Source of the DNA: DATIYF01 sp035517775
GTDB taxonomy: Bacteria > Acidobacteriota > Terriglobia > Terriglobales > Acidobacteriaceae
Reading direction: 5' to 3'
NCBI GenBank assembly: GCA_035517775.1
Contig: DATIYF010000129.1
Coordinates: forward strand, 1-64,000
Length of the DNA stretch: 64,000 nucleotides
How positions within the stretch are numbered: position 1 is the stretch's first letter; every line of letters begins with the position of its first letter. The position numbers and the translations under genes were made by a program. This document shows positions 26,189 to 35,521 of this stretch, piece by piece. The notes beneath the pieces are model-generated. The model was not told the origin of the DNA and searched no databases. It saw only the letters and a list, made by a program, of their open reading frames with translations.

Positions 26189-26881
26189 ATGGAACGCATT
26201 CTGGTGGTGGAAGATGACCGCGCGGTGCAGAAGGCGCTCAAGCGCCTGTTCGAGACCGAGCGCTTTGAGGTGGAAATCAGCGCGGATGGCAACTCTGCCC
26301 TGGAGGCTTTCCGCCGGGCAGTTCCTTCGGCCATCGTCCTTGACCTGCGCCTGCCACTCTTGTCCGGCCGGGAGGTCTGCCGCGAGATCAAGCAGCAGGC
26401 GCCCGCGGTCCCCATCATCGTGCTCAGCGCCATGAGCGATGTCTCCGATAAGGTTCTGCTGCTGGAGCTTGGCGCCGATGATTATGTAACCAAGCCCTTC
26501 AGCCCGCGCGAACTGCTGGCCCGGGTGCGCGCCGCCCTGCGCCGGACGGTCCGCGCCAGCACCGGCGATGTGACCGCCTTCGATGGTATTTCCGTGGACT
26601 TCACCCGCATGGAAGTCATGCGCAATGGCGAAGCCGTGACCCTTACCGCGCAGGAGTTCAAGACCCTCAAGTTCATGGTGCAGAACGCCGAGCGCGTGAT
26701 CAGCCGCGACGAGCTGCTCAACCAGGTCTGGGGATATCGCAACTACCCTTCTACCCGCACCGTGGATAATCACATCCTGCGCCTGCGGCAGAAGCTGGAG
26801 AAGGACCCGGCCAATCCCCTGCACTTCCGCACCGTACACGGCATGGGGTATAAGTTTGTGCGTGAGCTGCGGGAGTCGTGA
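26189..26881 (+). CDS. OmpR/PhoB-family response regulator
   Basis: A DNA-binding response regulator of 230 residues. The receiver has the acidic pair in VVEDDRAV, the phosphoacceptor Asp52 in VLDLRLPLLSG, and Lys in DDYVTKPFSPREL. A winged-helix DNA-binding domain follows from about residue 130 (LTAQEFKTLKFMVQN, then ISRDELLNQVWGY and TVDNHILRLRQKLEKD, ending RTVHGMGYKFV). The ATG at 26189 matches the domain edge. The sensor kinase starts 25 bp downstream, so the two form a two-component operon. Likely targets are the porin-like and copper-protein genes that follow, by position only. Confidence 0.93.
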   Translation: MERILVVEDDRAVQKALKRLFETERFEVEISADGNSALEAFRRAVPSAIVLDLRLPLLSGREVCREIKQQAPAVPIIVLSAMSDVSDKVLLLELGADDYVTKPFSPRELLARVRAALRRTVRASTGDVTAFDGISVDFTRMEVMRNGEAVTLTAQEFKTLKFMVQNAERVISRDELLNQVWGYRNYPSTRTVDNHILRLRQKLEKDPANPLHFRTVHGMGYKFVRELRES

Positions 26882-26905
26882 GTCTTCCCGGGCGATGAGG
26901 CGGAG

Positions 26906-28714
26906 ATGGTGAAGCTGCGGTTGCGGACCAAGTTCCTCCTCTCCATGCTGCTCATTTCCGCCGGGCTCACCTGCACCAGCCTGCTGGTCGTCCGCCACAG
27001 CCTGCAAAGCCAGGTGCGCAGCGAGATTTTCGCCTCGCTGCAGAACTCGGTCGCCGCTTTTCAGAGCTTCCAGCGCGAGCGCGAGCTTACTCTCAGCCAT
27101 TCCGCCGATCTTCTGGCCGATCTGCCCAACCTGCGCTCGCTGATGACCACGCAGCACGAACCCACCATTCAGGATGCCTCCAGCGACCTTTGGCATCTCG
27201 CGGGCAGCGACCTGTTCGTGCTGGCTGCGCCCACGGGAGTCATCCAGGCCTTGCACACCACCACTCCGGGCTTTACCCGCAGCATGGCGCAGCAGGCGCT
27301 GAATGCCTCTCTCAATCAGGAAGGGCCCAGCCACTGGTGGTTCGGCGAGGGCCATCTGTACGAAATTTTTCTCCAGCCCATCTACTTCGGCCCGGCGGCG
27401 GAGAACCGCCTGCTCGGCTTCCTGGTTCTGGGATACGAAATTGATGACAGCGTGACCGCCCAGCTCAGCCGCGTTGCCGGCAGCCAGGTGGCGTTCTACT
27501 ACAACCGCTCGATTGTGCGCAGTACTCTTCCCCCGGCGCAGGAAGCGGAATTGGCCGGCCATCCGGCAGGCGCCGACACGCGTAATCCTTCCGGCCCCGT
27601 CAATATTCAGCTCGGCAGTGAGCAGTTCCTGGCCTCGTCTGTGGAATTGGCGGCCGGCAAAGCGCCTTCGGTGCAACTCACGGTGCTCAAGAGCTACGAC
27701 CAGGCCACCGCTTTCCTCGATAATCTGAATCGCCTGCTGCTCGCCCTGGGACTGGCGGCCGTGGCGGCCGGCAGCGGACTCGTCTTCCTGATCTCTCACA
27801 CTTTCACCCGCCCGTTGGGAAATCTGGTGGAAGGCGTGCGCGCCCTCGAAAAGGGCGACTTCAACTACGCTCTCGACGCTCGCGGCGGAGACGAAGTCGC
27901 CGAGGTGACCGGCGCCTTCAACCGCATGCGCGCCAATCTGCTTAAGACCCAGCAGGAATTGCTGGAGGCCGAGCGCCTGGCCACCATCGGCCGCATGGCC
28001 AGCTCCATCTCCCATGATCTGCGGCATTCCCTCGCCGCCATTGTGGCCAACGCCGAATTTCTTTGCGAGGCCAACCTGAACCCCGAGCAGCGTGAAGAGC
28101 TCTATCAGGAAGTGCGTGTCGCGGTAAATCAAATGACGGATTTAATTGACTCGCTGCTGGAGTTTTCGCGCACCCGCGAGTCCTTGCACCCCGCCTATGG
28201 CAAAGTGCAGCAATCGGTGGAGCGCGCGGTGCAGCTCATGCATCGGCATCCTGATTTTGGCCGGGTTCAAATCGCCGTTTACGGCAACGGCGATTGCGCC
28301 GGCTGGTTTGACGCGCGCAAGCTGGAGCGCGCTTTATATAACCTGCTGCTCAACGCCTGCGAGGCGGTGCCCGCCGAAGGCGGCCGCGTCGAAGTTGAAT
28401 TAGCGAATATTCCCCATGGAGTTCAAATTCGCATTGCCGATAACGGCCGCGGCATTCCCGAAGCGGTTCGCGGATCGCTCTTTGAGCCTTTCGTCAGCCT
28501 GGGCAAAGAGAACGGCACTGGCCTGGGCCTCACCGTAGTGCAGAAAATTGTTCAGGACCACGGCGGCGAAGTTAGCGTGGAGCGCACCGCGCCCGGTGGA
28601 ACCTCGTTCCTGGTGCAACTGCCGCTCGCGCCTGCGGGCAACGGAAACAGCCACTCCGGCGCTCACGCCAACGCCCCGGCGCTGGCTCCGGCAAAGAAAG
28701 TGGAAACTTCATAA
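26906..28714 (+). CDS. membrane sensor histidine kinase with HAMP domain
   Basis: The sensor partner of the response regulator just upstream; 602 residues. TM1 is at about 9-29, a periplasmic sensor domain spans about 30-275 (Cache-like, with FVLAAPTGVIQALHTTTPGF), TM2 is at about 277-300 (LLLALGLAAVAAGSGLVFLI), then HAMP to about 350 (FTRPLGNLVEGVRALEKGDF). HisKA has the phosphorylated His370 in ASSISHDLRHSLAAIV. HATPase motifs are N-box ALYNLLLNACEAV, G1 IADNGRGIP and G2 GTGLGLTVVQKIV. The C-terminal Ala/Pro-rich tail has no known role. The ligand is unknown. Confidence 0.93.
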   Translation: MVKLRLRTKFLLSMLLISAGLTCTSLLVVRHSLQSQVRSEIFASLQNSVAAFQSFQRERELTLSHSADLLADLPNLRSLMTTQHEPTIQDASSDLWHLAGSDLFVLAAPTGVIQALHTTTPGFTRSMAQQALNASLNQEGPSHWWFGEGHLYEIFLQPIYFGPAAENRLLGFLVLGYEIDDSVTAQLSRVAGSQVAFYYNRSIVRSTLPPAQEAELAGHPAGADTRNPSGPVNIQLGSEQFLASSVELAAGKAPSVQLTVLKSYDQATAFLDNLNRLLLALGLAAVAAGSGLVFLISHTFTRPLGNLVEGVRALEKGDFNYALDARGGDEVAEVTGAFNRMRANLLKTQQELLEAERLATIGRMASSISHDLRHSLAAIVANAEFLCEANLNPEQREELYQEVRVAVNQMTDLIDSLLEFSRTRESLHPAYGKVQQSVERAVQLMHRHPDFGRVQIAVYGNGDCAGWFDARKLERALYNLLLNACEAVPAEGGRVEVELANIPHGVQIRIADNGRGIPEAVRGSLFEPFVSLGKENGTGLGLTVVQKIVQDHGGEVSVERTAPGGTSFLVQLPLAPAGNGNSHSGAHANAPALAPAKKVETS

Positions 28715-28800
28715 CCTTTCCGAAAGTGGCATTGACGCGGAATTCTTGGTGGCTTTATCTACCCGGGCTCGAATACATCCAGCTGTCCCAGGAGGGCATT

Positions 28801-30414
28801 GTGAGGCAGCGCCACTTGCTCCACTTGATCGCCGGTCGTGTTTCTACTCCGTCATTGCTGGCCGCCCTGGCCATTGGAATATTCCTGGTCCCGGGCTCCG
28901 CCATGCAGGCGCAAAGTGCTCCTGGGCAGGAAGGCGGCCCGGCCAACGCGGACCAAGCCCAGGCTATGACCGCCGCGGTTCAGGATTTGCGCGAGCAGGT
29001 GCGCGAGCTGCGCGCCGTGGTGGATGAGATGCGCGCTGAAGCCGCCCAATACCGCGCCGAAACCGCGGCACTGCGCCAGGAGCTTGAAGCCACGCAAAAC
29101 CGCCTTCCGCCGCCGGGCGCGGCCCAACCGGCTCCGAGCGCCGCGGAATCAACCAGCCCGCCGGCGCCGGCGCCGGTTCTTCACTCGCTCGAAGCCCGCA
29201 TCGCTTCGCTGGAGGAATCCTCTCAGCTGCTCAGCGGAAAAATTGACGAGCAGCACCAGACCAAGGTCGAAAGCGCCTCCAGGTACCACGTGCGCCTCTC
29301 CGGGATCGTGCTGTTGAACCTGTTCGGCAATCGCGGCTCCGCTGACAGCGCCGATTTTCCCACCTACGTTCCCGTGGCTAACCCCTACAACTCCGACGGC
29401 GACTTCGGCGCCACCTTGCGCCAGTCGCAGATCGGTCTGGAGGTCTTCGGTCCGCACCTCGCCGGCGCCCGCACCATGGGAACTCTACAGGCTGATTTCG
29501 CCGGCGGCTTTCCCTATCAGGCCAATGGCGTGAACTCCGGCCTGTTCCGCCTGCGCATCGCCAGCTTCCGCATGGATTGGGAGCACACTTCGCTGGTGGC
29601 CGGGCAGGATGATCTTTTTCTCTCCCCGCTCTCACCCACTTCCTTCGCTTCGCTCGCCGTGCCCGCTTTCAGCTATGCCGGCAATCTCTGGGGCTGGACG
29701 CCGCAGCTTCGCCTGGAGCATCGCTTCGCGCTCTCTGACTCTCAAAGCGTGACCGTGCAGGCGGGAATTCTCGATAACCTTTCCGGCCAGCCGCCCTATG
29801 TTTCATATGGCCGCGCCCCGCAAGCTGGAGAGCGCACCGGTCCAGGCTATGGCCTGCGCTCGGCCTGGAGCACCACCCGCCTGGGCCAGCCCTTGACCTT
29901 CGGAGTAGCTGGTTACTACGGCCGCCAGGATTGGGGTTTTTACCGCCATCTGGATGGCTGGGCCGGCATGGCCGATTGGCAGATTCCTATTGCGCCCGGC
30001 CTCAGCCTGACCGGCGAGCTTTACCGCGGTCGCGCCGCCGGGGGCCTGGGCGCCGGGCTTGGCCGCAGCGCCATCTTCAGCGGCAACATTCTTGATCCCA
30101 CGACCCAGGTGCTGGGCGTGAACTCCGCCGGCGGCTGGTCGCAGCTGAAGCTCCGCGCCAATTCCAAGCTCGAATTCAATGGCGGCTTCGGCATGGACGC
30201 TCCTTTCGCCCGCGATCTGCGCGCTTACCCTGCGCCGCAAAGCTACCTCGATCCCACTCTGGCCGCTAACCGCGGCGCGCTGGTGAATTTCATTTACCGC
30301 CCACGCTCCAATCTTCTCTTTTCAACCGAGTTCCGACACCTCGAGACTTCTGACATCATTAGTCCATCCCAGCAGGCCGAGCAGGTGAACATGATGATGG
30401 GTATCCTGTTTTGA
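28801..30414 (+). CDS. outer-membrane porin-like barrel with coiled-coil N-terminus
   Basis: A 537-residue exported protein. It starts at GTG 28801, preceded by AGGAGG 5 bases upstream, and has a signal peptide ending near SAMQAQS. Residues about 45-110 form a coiled coil (AVQDLREQVRELRAVVDEMRAEAAQY), then a Pro/Ala linker. From about 155 onward there are alternating amphipathic strands typical of a beta barrel (YHVRLSGIVLLNLFGN, GATLRQSQIGLEVFGP, LTFGVAGYYGRQDW, ending NLLFSTEFRHLE and MMMGILF). The final residue is Phe, as in barrel substrates of BamA. The coiled coil suggests attachment to peptidoglycan or trimerisation. Cargo is unknown. Confidence 0.8.
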   Translation: MRQRHLLHLIAGRVSTPSLLAALAIGIFLVPGSAMQAQSAPGQEGGPANADQAQAMTAAVQDLREQVRELRAVVDEMRAEAAQYRAETAALRQELEATQNRLPPPGAAQPAPSAAESTSPPAPAPVLHSLEARIASLEESSQLLSGKIDEQHQTKVESASRYHVRLSGIVLLNLFGNRGSADSADFPTYVPVANPYNSDGDFGATLRQSQIGLEVFGPHLAGARTMGTLQADFAGGFPYQANGVNSGLFRLRIASFRMDWEHTSLVAGQDDLFLSPLSPTSFASLAVPAFSYAGNLWGWTPQLRLEHRFALSDSQSVTVQAGILDNLSGQPPYVSYGRAPQAGERTGPGYGLRSAWSTTRLGQPLTFGVAGYYGRQDWGFYRHLDGWAGMADWQIPIAPGLSLTGELYRGRAAGGLGAGLGRSAIFSGNILDPTTQVLGVNSAGGWSQLKLRANSKLEFNGGFGMDAPFARDLRAYPAPQSYLDPTLAANRGALVNFIYRPRSNLLFSTEFRHLETSDIISPSQQAEQVNMMMGILF

Positions 30415-30416
30415 CC

Positions 30417-31166
30417 ATGAAAGCGCGCGCTCACCTTCGTCTCTTAATCGCCCTGCTGCTGGCCAGTGCCGCCGCTCGCGCCCAGCAGGTCACTGTCACC
30501 GCCCGCGTGGCTTGGATCAACGGTGCTGCGGCGCACCAGGAAAACAGCGAGCACGAAAAGCATCGGAAGCCTGCCAAGAACGGCGTTGTCGTGTGGCTGG
30601 TGCCCATCGGCGCTCCCGCCCCGCGCATTCTTCCCGCCAGCCTGCCCCATCCGCGCCTGGTGCAGAAGAACAAGAGCTTCCAGCCCCATCTTCTGGTGGT
30701 GCCGGTGGGGTCGCTGGTCGAGTTTCCCAATCGCGATCCCTTCTTTCACAATGTTTTTTCTTTATTTGAGGGCAAGCGCTTCGACCTCGGCCTGTACGAG
30801 GCCGGCAGCACCCGCGACGTGCTCTTCGATAAGCCCGGCGTCTCTTACATTTTCTGCAACATTCACGCCGAGATGAGCGCGGTCGTAATCGCGCTGCAGA
30901 CGCCCTATTACGCCATCTCCGATTTGCGCGGCCAGATCGCCATCCCTCTCGTGCCCGCCGGACACTACACCATGCACGTGTGGTATGAAGCGGCCCTGCC
31001 GGAAACTTTGAACTCGCTCGCGCGCGAAGTCACCGTATCGGAAGGAAACCCTACTCTCGGACTTCTAGGCCTGCCCACGCCGGGCGCGCCCGCCACTCAT
31101 CTCGACAAGTACGGCCAGGAATACAACCCCTCCTCGCCCATCAACCCGGCCTACCAGCAACCATAG
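30417..31166 (+). CDS. exported cupredoxin-like copper protein
   Basis: A 249-residue exported protein starting 2 bases after the porin stop, so co-transcribed. A signal peptide ends at ASAAARAQQ. The core keeps a possible type I copper site: His in NRDPFFHNVFS, then Cys, His and Met in YIFCNIHAEMSAVV, the H...C-H-M spacing of plastocyanin-like folds. PVGSLVEFPNRD precedes it as in methylamine-utilisation plastocyanins. A C-terminal carboxypeptidase-regulatory-like strand set (YYAISDLRGQIAIPLVPAGHYTMHVWYE) follows. With the upstream two-component system and porin, a metal- or redox-related envelope function is possible. I chose the ATG at 30417 over an upstream TTG. Confidence 0.78.
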   Translation: MKARAHLRLLIALLLASAAARAQQVTVTARVAWINGAAAHQENSEHEKHRKPAKNGVVVWLVPIGAPAPRILPASLPHPRLVQKNKSFQPHLLVVPVGSLVEFPNRDPFFHNVFSLFEGKRFDLGLYEAGSTRDVLFDKPGVSYIFCNIHAEMSAVVIALQTPYYAISDLRGQIAIPLVPAGHYTMHVWYEAALPETLNSLAREVTVSEGNPTLGLLGLPTPGAPATHLDKYGQEYNPSSPINPAYQQP

Positions 31167-31169
31167 CGA

Positions 31170-31260
31170 TTGTCCTTCGTGGTACTTCGTGTCCTTCGTG
31201 TCCTTCGTGGTCCAATGTTTTCCTTCGTGAACCTCCGTGCCCCTCGCGAAGGGCGCCAAG
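31170..31260. repeat. dispersed CCTTCGTGGTACTTCGTG repeat block
   Basis: Four tandem-like copies of a TCCTTCGTG word (TGTCCTTCGTGG, ACTTCGTGTCC, TTCGTGTCCTTCGTGG, TTTCCTTCGTGAACC) between the copper protein and fabD. Same family as at 22990 and 56647. Confidence 0.6.
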
Positions 31261-31430
31261 TCTCAGGAAGGAAATCGTTGTACCAGGGTGGCAGCCCCGA
31301 CGCCAATTCTGGCGTGCCGATGTGTTCCCGCGGAAACATTAGTGCAAATCGCTCTAAGGTTCCGCGCGCAACACCCGGCGCGCCACGTGAGTTTGCAGAT
31401 TCGGCCCTCAACGTAGAAAATCAATCGCTT

Positions 31431-32381
31431 ATGACTACGCCTCATCTTGCGTTCCTTTTTCCCGGCCAGGGCTCGCAGTCCGTTGGCATGGGCAAAGAGC
31501 TGGCGGAAAAGTTCTCCATCGCCCGCCACACCTTCGACGAAGCCGACGCCGCTCTGGGCTACAAGCTCTCCCAGGTTTGCTTCGAGGGGCCGGAAGACCA
31601 GCTCCGCCTGACCGAGATCACTCAGCCGGCGATCCTCGCAGTGTCAGTCGCGGCCTATCGCGTGCTGGCGGAGAAGGGCCTCAAGCCCGCGTTCGCCGCC
31701 GGGCACAGCCTGGGCGAGTATTCGGCGCACGTGGCCGCGGGTACGATAGCCTTTGCCGACGCGCTGCGCACCGTTCGCCAGCGCGGCAAGTACATGCAGC
31801 AGGCTGTGCCCGTGGGCGTGGGCGCCATGGCGGCCATCCTTGGCATGGAGCCGCAAAAGGTCGCCGCCCTCTGCCATGAGGCGGCTCAGGGAGAAGTCTG
31901 CGGAATGGCCAACATCAACTCGCCGGAACAGATTGTGATCTCAGGCCAGGCCGCCGCGATTGAGCGCGCGGTTGCGCTGGCCACAGGACGCGGCGCCAGG
32001 AAGGCCAAGCTGCTGCCGGTGAGCGCGCCCTTTCATTGCTCGCTGATGAAGCCCGCCCAAGAGCGCCTGGCCGCTGATCTGGCGGCGCTGACCTTCAGCA
32101 ATCCCGCCGTACCGGTGGCTTGCAACGTGGACGCCGCTTTACTCACTGAAGGTGAGAGCAGCCGCGACGCACTGATCCGCCAGGTCACCGGCTCGGTGAA
32201 GTGGGAGCAGTGCGTGCGCCTGCTGATCGCGCAGGGCGTGAGCACCTTCGTGGAAGTTGGACCGGGCAAAGTCTTGTGGGGACTGATGCGCCAGATTGAC
32301 CGCTCGAAGACCAGCCTCTATGCCGGTGATGAAGCGACCATCCAGAAGGCGCTGGAGCAGGCTGCGGCCGTGAGCGCCTGA
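31431..32381 (+). CDS. fabD: malonyl-CoA:ACP transacylase
   Basis: Loads malonyl onto acyl carrier protein for fatty acid synthesis; cytosolic, 316 residues. Landmarks are AFLFPGQGSQSVGMGKEL at the N-terminus, the nucleophile Ser93 in GHSLGEYSAH, VRQRGKYMQQAVP with the malonate-binding Arg, the catalytic His in SAPFHCSLMKPA, and VEVGPGKVLWGLMRQI near the end. I chose the ATG at 31431; the frame is open upstream to 31170 but that part is repeat-derived. No other fab genes are adjacent, which is unusual for this gene. Identification is firm. Confidence 0.95.
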   Translation: MTTPHLAFLFPGQGSQSVGMGKELAEKFSIARHTFDEADAALGYKLSQVCFEGPEDQLRLTEITQPAILAVSVAAYRVLAEKGLKPAFAAGHSLGEYSAHVAAGTIAFADALRTVRQRGKYMQQAVPVGVGAMAAILGMEPQKVAALCHEAAQGEVCGMANINSPEQIVISGQAAAIERAVALATGRGARKAKLLPVSAPFHCSLMKPAQERLAADLAALTFSNPAVPVACNVDAALLTEGESSRDALIRQVTGSVKWEQCVRLLIAQGVSTFVEVGPGKVLWGLMRQIDRSKTSLYAGDEATIQKALEQAAAVSA

Positions 32382-32402
32382 GGCGCTGCGTTTAAGCCCG
32401 TT

Positions 32403-33041
32403 TCATTTTGCCGGTGCAGGCTCTGCTGCCGGCGGTTGCGGCGTGGCCGGCGCCGGAGGCGCAGGCAAAGATGGGATCGCCGTCGCCGGCGGCGCGGGAG
32501 CGGGGGCGGCCAGGGTCTGCTTCACCGAATCAGAAAGCTTGTCAGCATTGGCCAGCAGCAAACTCACCTCCCACATCTCGCTCTCGCTGAGTGATGCTTT
32601 GAAGCCGGGCATGCCGGTGAGGCGAATGCCGTTTGAGACCTTCCAATAGGTTTCGCCGGGCGGGTCGTCGGTCACGCCCTTGCCGCGGAACAGCTGCGGC
32701 GGCTTGGGAAACATTCCCTTGGCAATGGAGGTCATCTCGCCGCCGGGCAGGCCGTGGCAGACGGAGCAGTGCTTCTGGTATAGCGGCGCGCCCGCCAGGT
32801 AGGTGGCCTCGTCGGCGGGAATGGGAACTGACTTGGGCATTTCGCGCTCCATGCGCGCATGCAGGGCGCCGCTCGCCAGAGCGCGCTCGAAGGGTAGCGC
32901 GCCGCCGGCGGTCGAGACCGGCGCACGTCCGCTGGCGAAATAGGCGAGAACCGCAAGAGGAATGGTAATCAGTCCGATGACAAAACCCCAAAGGAAGGCT
33001 TTCAATGGCTTTCTCCGTGGTTGCCGATTGGCATTTGCCAA
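32403..33041 (-). CDS. membrane-anchored class I cytochrome c
   Basis: A 212-residue c-type cytochrome facing the periplasm. One transmembrane anchor (KAFLWGFVIGLITIPLAVLAYF) lies at about 14-35. The haem motif CSVCH is at 92-96 and the likely axial Met144 is in LTGMPGFKAS. The haem domain ends near 172; the last 40 residues are a Pro/Ala repeat tail of low complexity. It could pass electrons between quinol-oxidising and terminal oxidase complexes, but neighbours give no clue. Convergent with fabD with 21 bases between them. Confidence 0.9.
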   Translation of the reverse strand: MANANRQPRRKPLKAFLWGFVIGLITIPLAVLAYFASGRAPVSTAGGALPFERALASGALHARMEREMPKSVPIPADEATYLAGAPLYQKHCSVCHGLPGGEMTSIAKGMFPKPPQLFRGKGVTDDPPGETYWKVSNGIRLTGMPGFKASLSESEMWEVSLLLANADKLSDSVKQTLAAPAPAPPATAIPSLPAPPAPATPQPPAAEPAPAK

Positions 33042-33126
33042 TCGGCAATTTTATTTACCCCCCGGCCGGCAAGGGCCGGTGAGGGTGATGAAGTCGGCGG
33101 CGCGATGAGTTAAGAGCGATCCGCGT

Positions 33127-33840
33127 TCAGCCGCGCAGGAATTCCAGCGTCAAACTCCAGGCCTGGCGGGCGGAGCGGGGATGATACGCGGCCCGCTCGT
33201 CGCAGAAAAAGCCGTGGCCGGCGGCAGAAAATTCAACGTTAACATAAGTCTTGCCGGCGGCGGTGAGAGCCTCCGTCACGGCTCTCCGCTTTTCGGCGGG
33301 AATGTGCTGGTCCTGGCCACCCCAGAAGAGAAGAATAGGTGACCGCATGGCGGGAGCGCGATCGAGAAAATCGCTCGCGATGCGGCCGCCATAAAACGAC
33401 ACCGCCGCCCGCAAGGGAAGAATGCTGTTGGCCAGGTAAGACATACTCCCGCCCAGGCAGAAACCAATGCTCGAAATTTCATCTTTGCGCACACCCGGCT
33501 GCGAGTGCAGCCAGTCGAAGGCGGCGCGCAGGTCAGCCTCTGCCCCCGGGGCAGTGATGGCCTGCATGTGCGGCATTACCGTCTGAAAATCTTCGTAGTC
33601 GCCTTCAAAGCCGGACCCGCTGCGGTGAAAAAGCTCGGGGGCAATGGCAACGAAACCGTGCAGCGCGAGACGATCGGCCAGGTTACGAATGTGCGAGTTC
33701 ACGCCGAAGGCTTCCTGCAGCACGAGAATGCCGGGGCGGTCAGAGGGGTCGCCGGCGCGGGCAACGTAAGCCGACATCAGCGTGCCATCGCTGACTTTGA
33801 GATCTACCTTTTCCCGCTGGAATGGAAGGGATGCAGTCAT
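33127..33840 (-). CDS. dienelactone hydrolase-family protein
   Basis: An alpha/beta hydrolase of 237 residues, cytosolic. The catalytic triad is visible: Cys in SIGFCLGGS (cysteine as nucleophile is the family hallmark), Asp in LFWGGQDQHIP and His in SAAGHGFFCD. LVLQEAFGVNSHIRNLADRLA holds the conserved oxyanion region and Glu. The physiological substrate of most family members outside chlorocatechol pathways is unknown. No aromatic-degradation genes are nearby. A GAGGAGCC-like site precedes the ATG weakly. Confidence 0.88.
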   Translation of the reverse strand: MTASLPFQREKVDLKVSDGTLMSAYVARAGDPSDRPGILVLQEAFGVNSHIRNLADRLALHGFVAIAPELFHRSGSGFEGDYEDFQTVMPHMQAITAPGAEADLRAAFDWLHSQPGVRKDEISSIGFCLGGSMSYLANSILPLRAAVSFYGGRIASDFLDRAPAMRSPILLFWGGQDQHIPAEKRRAVTEALTAAGKTYVNVEFSAAGHGFFCDERAAYHPRSARQAWSLTLEFLRG

Positions 33841-33984
33841 GAGGCTCCTTGTGGCTTGCGGCTTGAGCGTTTGACAACTGGGAAGAATCGTTCCCCGGCC
33901 GCGGCTTTCGTGTTTTGCAGATCCAGATCTATCAGTTCTTAGTTCTCAGTCCACGGTTCTCACTCAGCCATTATGATGCATGGC
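33841..33984. other. gap with TTCTCAGT repeats
   Basis: Contains a run of TTCTTAGTTCTCAGT-like words (33934-33965). A similar run is at 48495-48531 before rnr. No gene is seen. Confidence 0.4.
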
Positions 33985-35331
33985 TCATTCTTCGGGCGGC
34001 GTGAGCAGCGCGCTCGCGCTTTGGATGCCGGTAGAAATTTCAGGGATGATGCCCAGGCGCGCATAGATGGGCCGGACGGCGGCGCGCAGCGTGGGCAACT
34101 GCATAGCGAACCAAGCGGCCCCGGCGACGCAGATCATTCCCCCTACCATCAGCGTGCGCGGCGCGCCCCAGCGATTGGCAGCCATGCCTTCGAGCAGGCT
34201 GCCGAAGGGAGTCATGCCGAGAAAGGCCATGGAATAAAAGCTCATCACCCGGCCGCGCTTGTCGTCATCCACGATGGTCTGAAGGATGGTGTTGCTGGCG
34301 GCCATCTGCTGCATCATGCCGGCGCCGGTCAGGAGCATGAGCACGAGTGACAGCCAGAGCATGCGCGACATGGAGAAGGTGATTAGCCCGGCGCCGAAAA
34401 GCGCGGCGGAAATGGGAATCACGCGGCCGAGGCCGACGACGCTTTTGCGGGCGGCGAGGAGCGTGGCGGAGATGAGCGCACCCACGCCGGCCGCGCCCAT
34501 AAGGAATCCCAAGGTATGCGGGCCGCCGTGCAGCACTCCGCCCGCGAAGATGGGCATGAGTACGGTATAGGGCATGGCCACCAGGCCGGCCACGGCGAGC
34601 AGCAGCAGGACGGAGCGAATGGGAGGCGAGCCGGTGATGTAGCGCCAGCCCTCGCGCAGATCGTGCCAAACCGCTTTCGGTTGCGCGGGACGCGGCAGAG
34701 GGACGATCCGCATGGCGAGCAGCGACAGGATGACGGCGATGTAGCTGGCGCCGTCAATGAGGAAGCACCAGCCCTCGCTGGAAGCGGCAATCACCAGTCC
34801 GGCGACCGACGGGCCGATGAGGCGCGCGGCGTTGACCATGGAAGAATTCAGGGCGATGGCGTTGCCCAGGTCTTCGCGATTTTCGACCATCTGCACCACG
34901 AAGGCCTGGCGGGCCGGCATGTCGAAAGAATTGATGAAACCCTGGGCCAGGCAAAGCACGATGATTTCGGGGACGTTGATGATGCCGCCGAGCGCCAGCG
35001 CCGCCAGGGCGAAAGACTGCAGCATGGAGAGCACCTGGGTGACGACCAGGACGCGATGGCGGTCCCAGCGGTCAATCCAGACGCCGGCAAAAGGGGCGAG
35101 AAAAAAGGCGGGAATCTGGCCGGAGAAGCCGACAATGCCGAGCAGAAAGGCCGAATGGGTGAGGCGATAGACGAGCCAGCCGGTGGCGATCTTGGTCATC
35201 CAGGTGCCGATGAGCGAGATACTCTGGCCACTGAAAAAAAGACGATAGTTGCGATAGCCGAGAGCGCGCAGAGCAAATCGCCAGGCGGCGGGGGCGGGAG
35301 CTGACTGTGGATGTTGGCGGCGGGTCTTCAC
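33985..35331 (-). CDS. MFS transporter, EntS/MFS_3-like
   Basis: A 448-residue inner-membrane transporter with about 11-12 transmembrane helices. The N-terminal half has ALGYRNYRLFFSGQSISLIGTWMTKIATGWLVYRLT, typical of the enterobactin-exporter-like MFS group, and the loop 2-3 motif FAGVWIDRWDRHRVLV. Pairs such as DMPARQAFVVQMV and RGRVMSFYSMAFLGMTPFGSLLEG are also typical of this group. Substrates are usually exported siderophores or drugs; here the cargo is unknown. The gene stands alone, 100 bp from the tRNA-Ser. Confidence 0.88.
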   Translation of the reverse strand: MKTRRQHPQSAPAPAAWRFALRALGYRNYRLFFSGQSISLIGTWMTKIATGWLVYRLTHSAFLLGIVGFSGQIPAFFLAPFAGVWIDRWDRHRVLVVTQVLSMLQSFALAALALGGIINVPEIIVLCLAQGFINSFDMPARQAFVVQMVENREDLGNAIALNSSMVNAARLIGPSVAGLVIAASSEGWCFLIDGASYIAVILSLLAMRIVPLPRPAQPKAVWHDLREGWRYITGSPPIRSVLLLLAVAGLVAMPYTVLMPIFAGGVLHGGPHTLGFLMGAAGVGALISATLLAARKSVVGLGRVIPISAALFGAGLITFSMSRMLWLSLVLMLLTGAGMMQQMAASNTILQTIVDDDKRGRVMSFYSMAFLGMTPFGSLLEGMAANRWGAPRTLMVGGMICVAGAAWFAMQLPTLRAAVRPIYARLGIIPEISTGIQSASALLTPPEE

Positions 35332-35431
35332 TTTTTAGAGTGCGGCGACGGCAAAGCAACTCAACCGGGTTTGGATGCCGCGGCCGGCGAAATGGCGACT
35401 CTTTGTGCAGCCGCCTGTATCATAGAAGGGC

Positions 35432-35521
35432 GGAGGGATGCGTGAGCGGTTGAAACGGGTGGTCTTGAAAACCACTGTACGGGAAACCGTACCGGGGGTT
35501 CGAATCCCTCTCCCTCCGCCA
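35432..35521 (+). tRNA. tRNA-Ser (anticodon UGA)
   Basis: A 90-nt cloverleaf with encoded CCA. The acceptor arms GGAGGGA/TCCCTCC pair fully, the anticodon stem GTGGT/ACCAC holds loop CTTGAAA (anticodon TGA), the long variable arm TACGG/CCGTA is typical of serine tRNAs, and the T arm is GGGGGTTCGAATCCCTC. Confidence 0.97.

Noticed and set aside
26072..28132. 686-codon minus-strand open frame
   Set aside because: Antisense to a response regulator and histidine kinase with complete motifs; repetitive His/Gln/Gly composition is typical of shadow frames.
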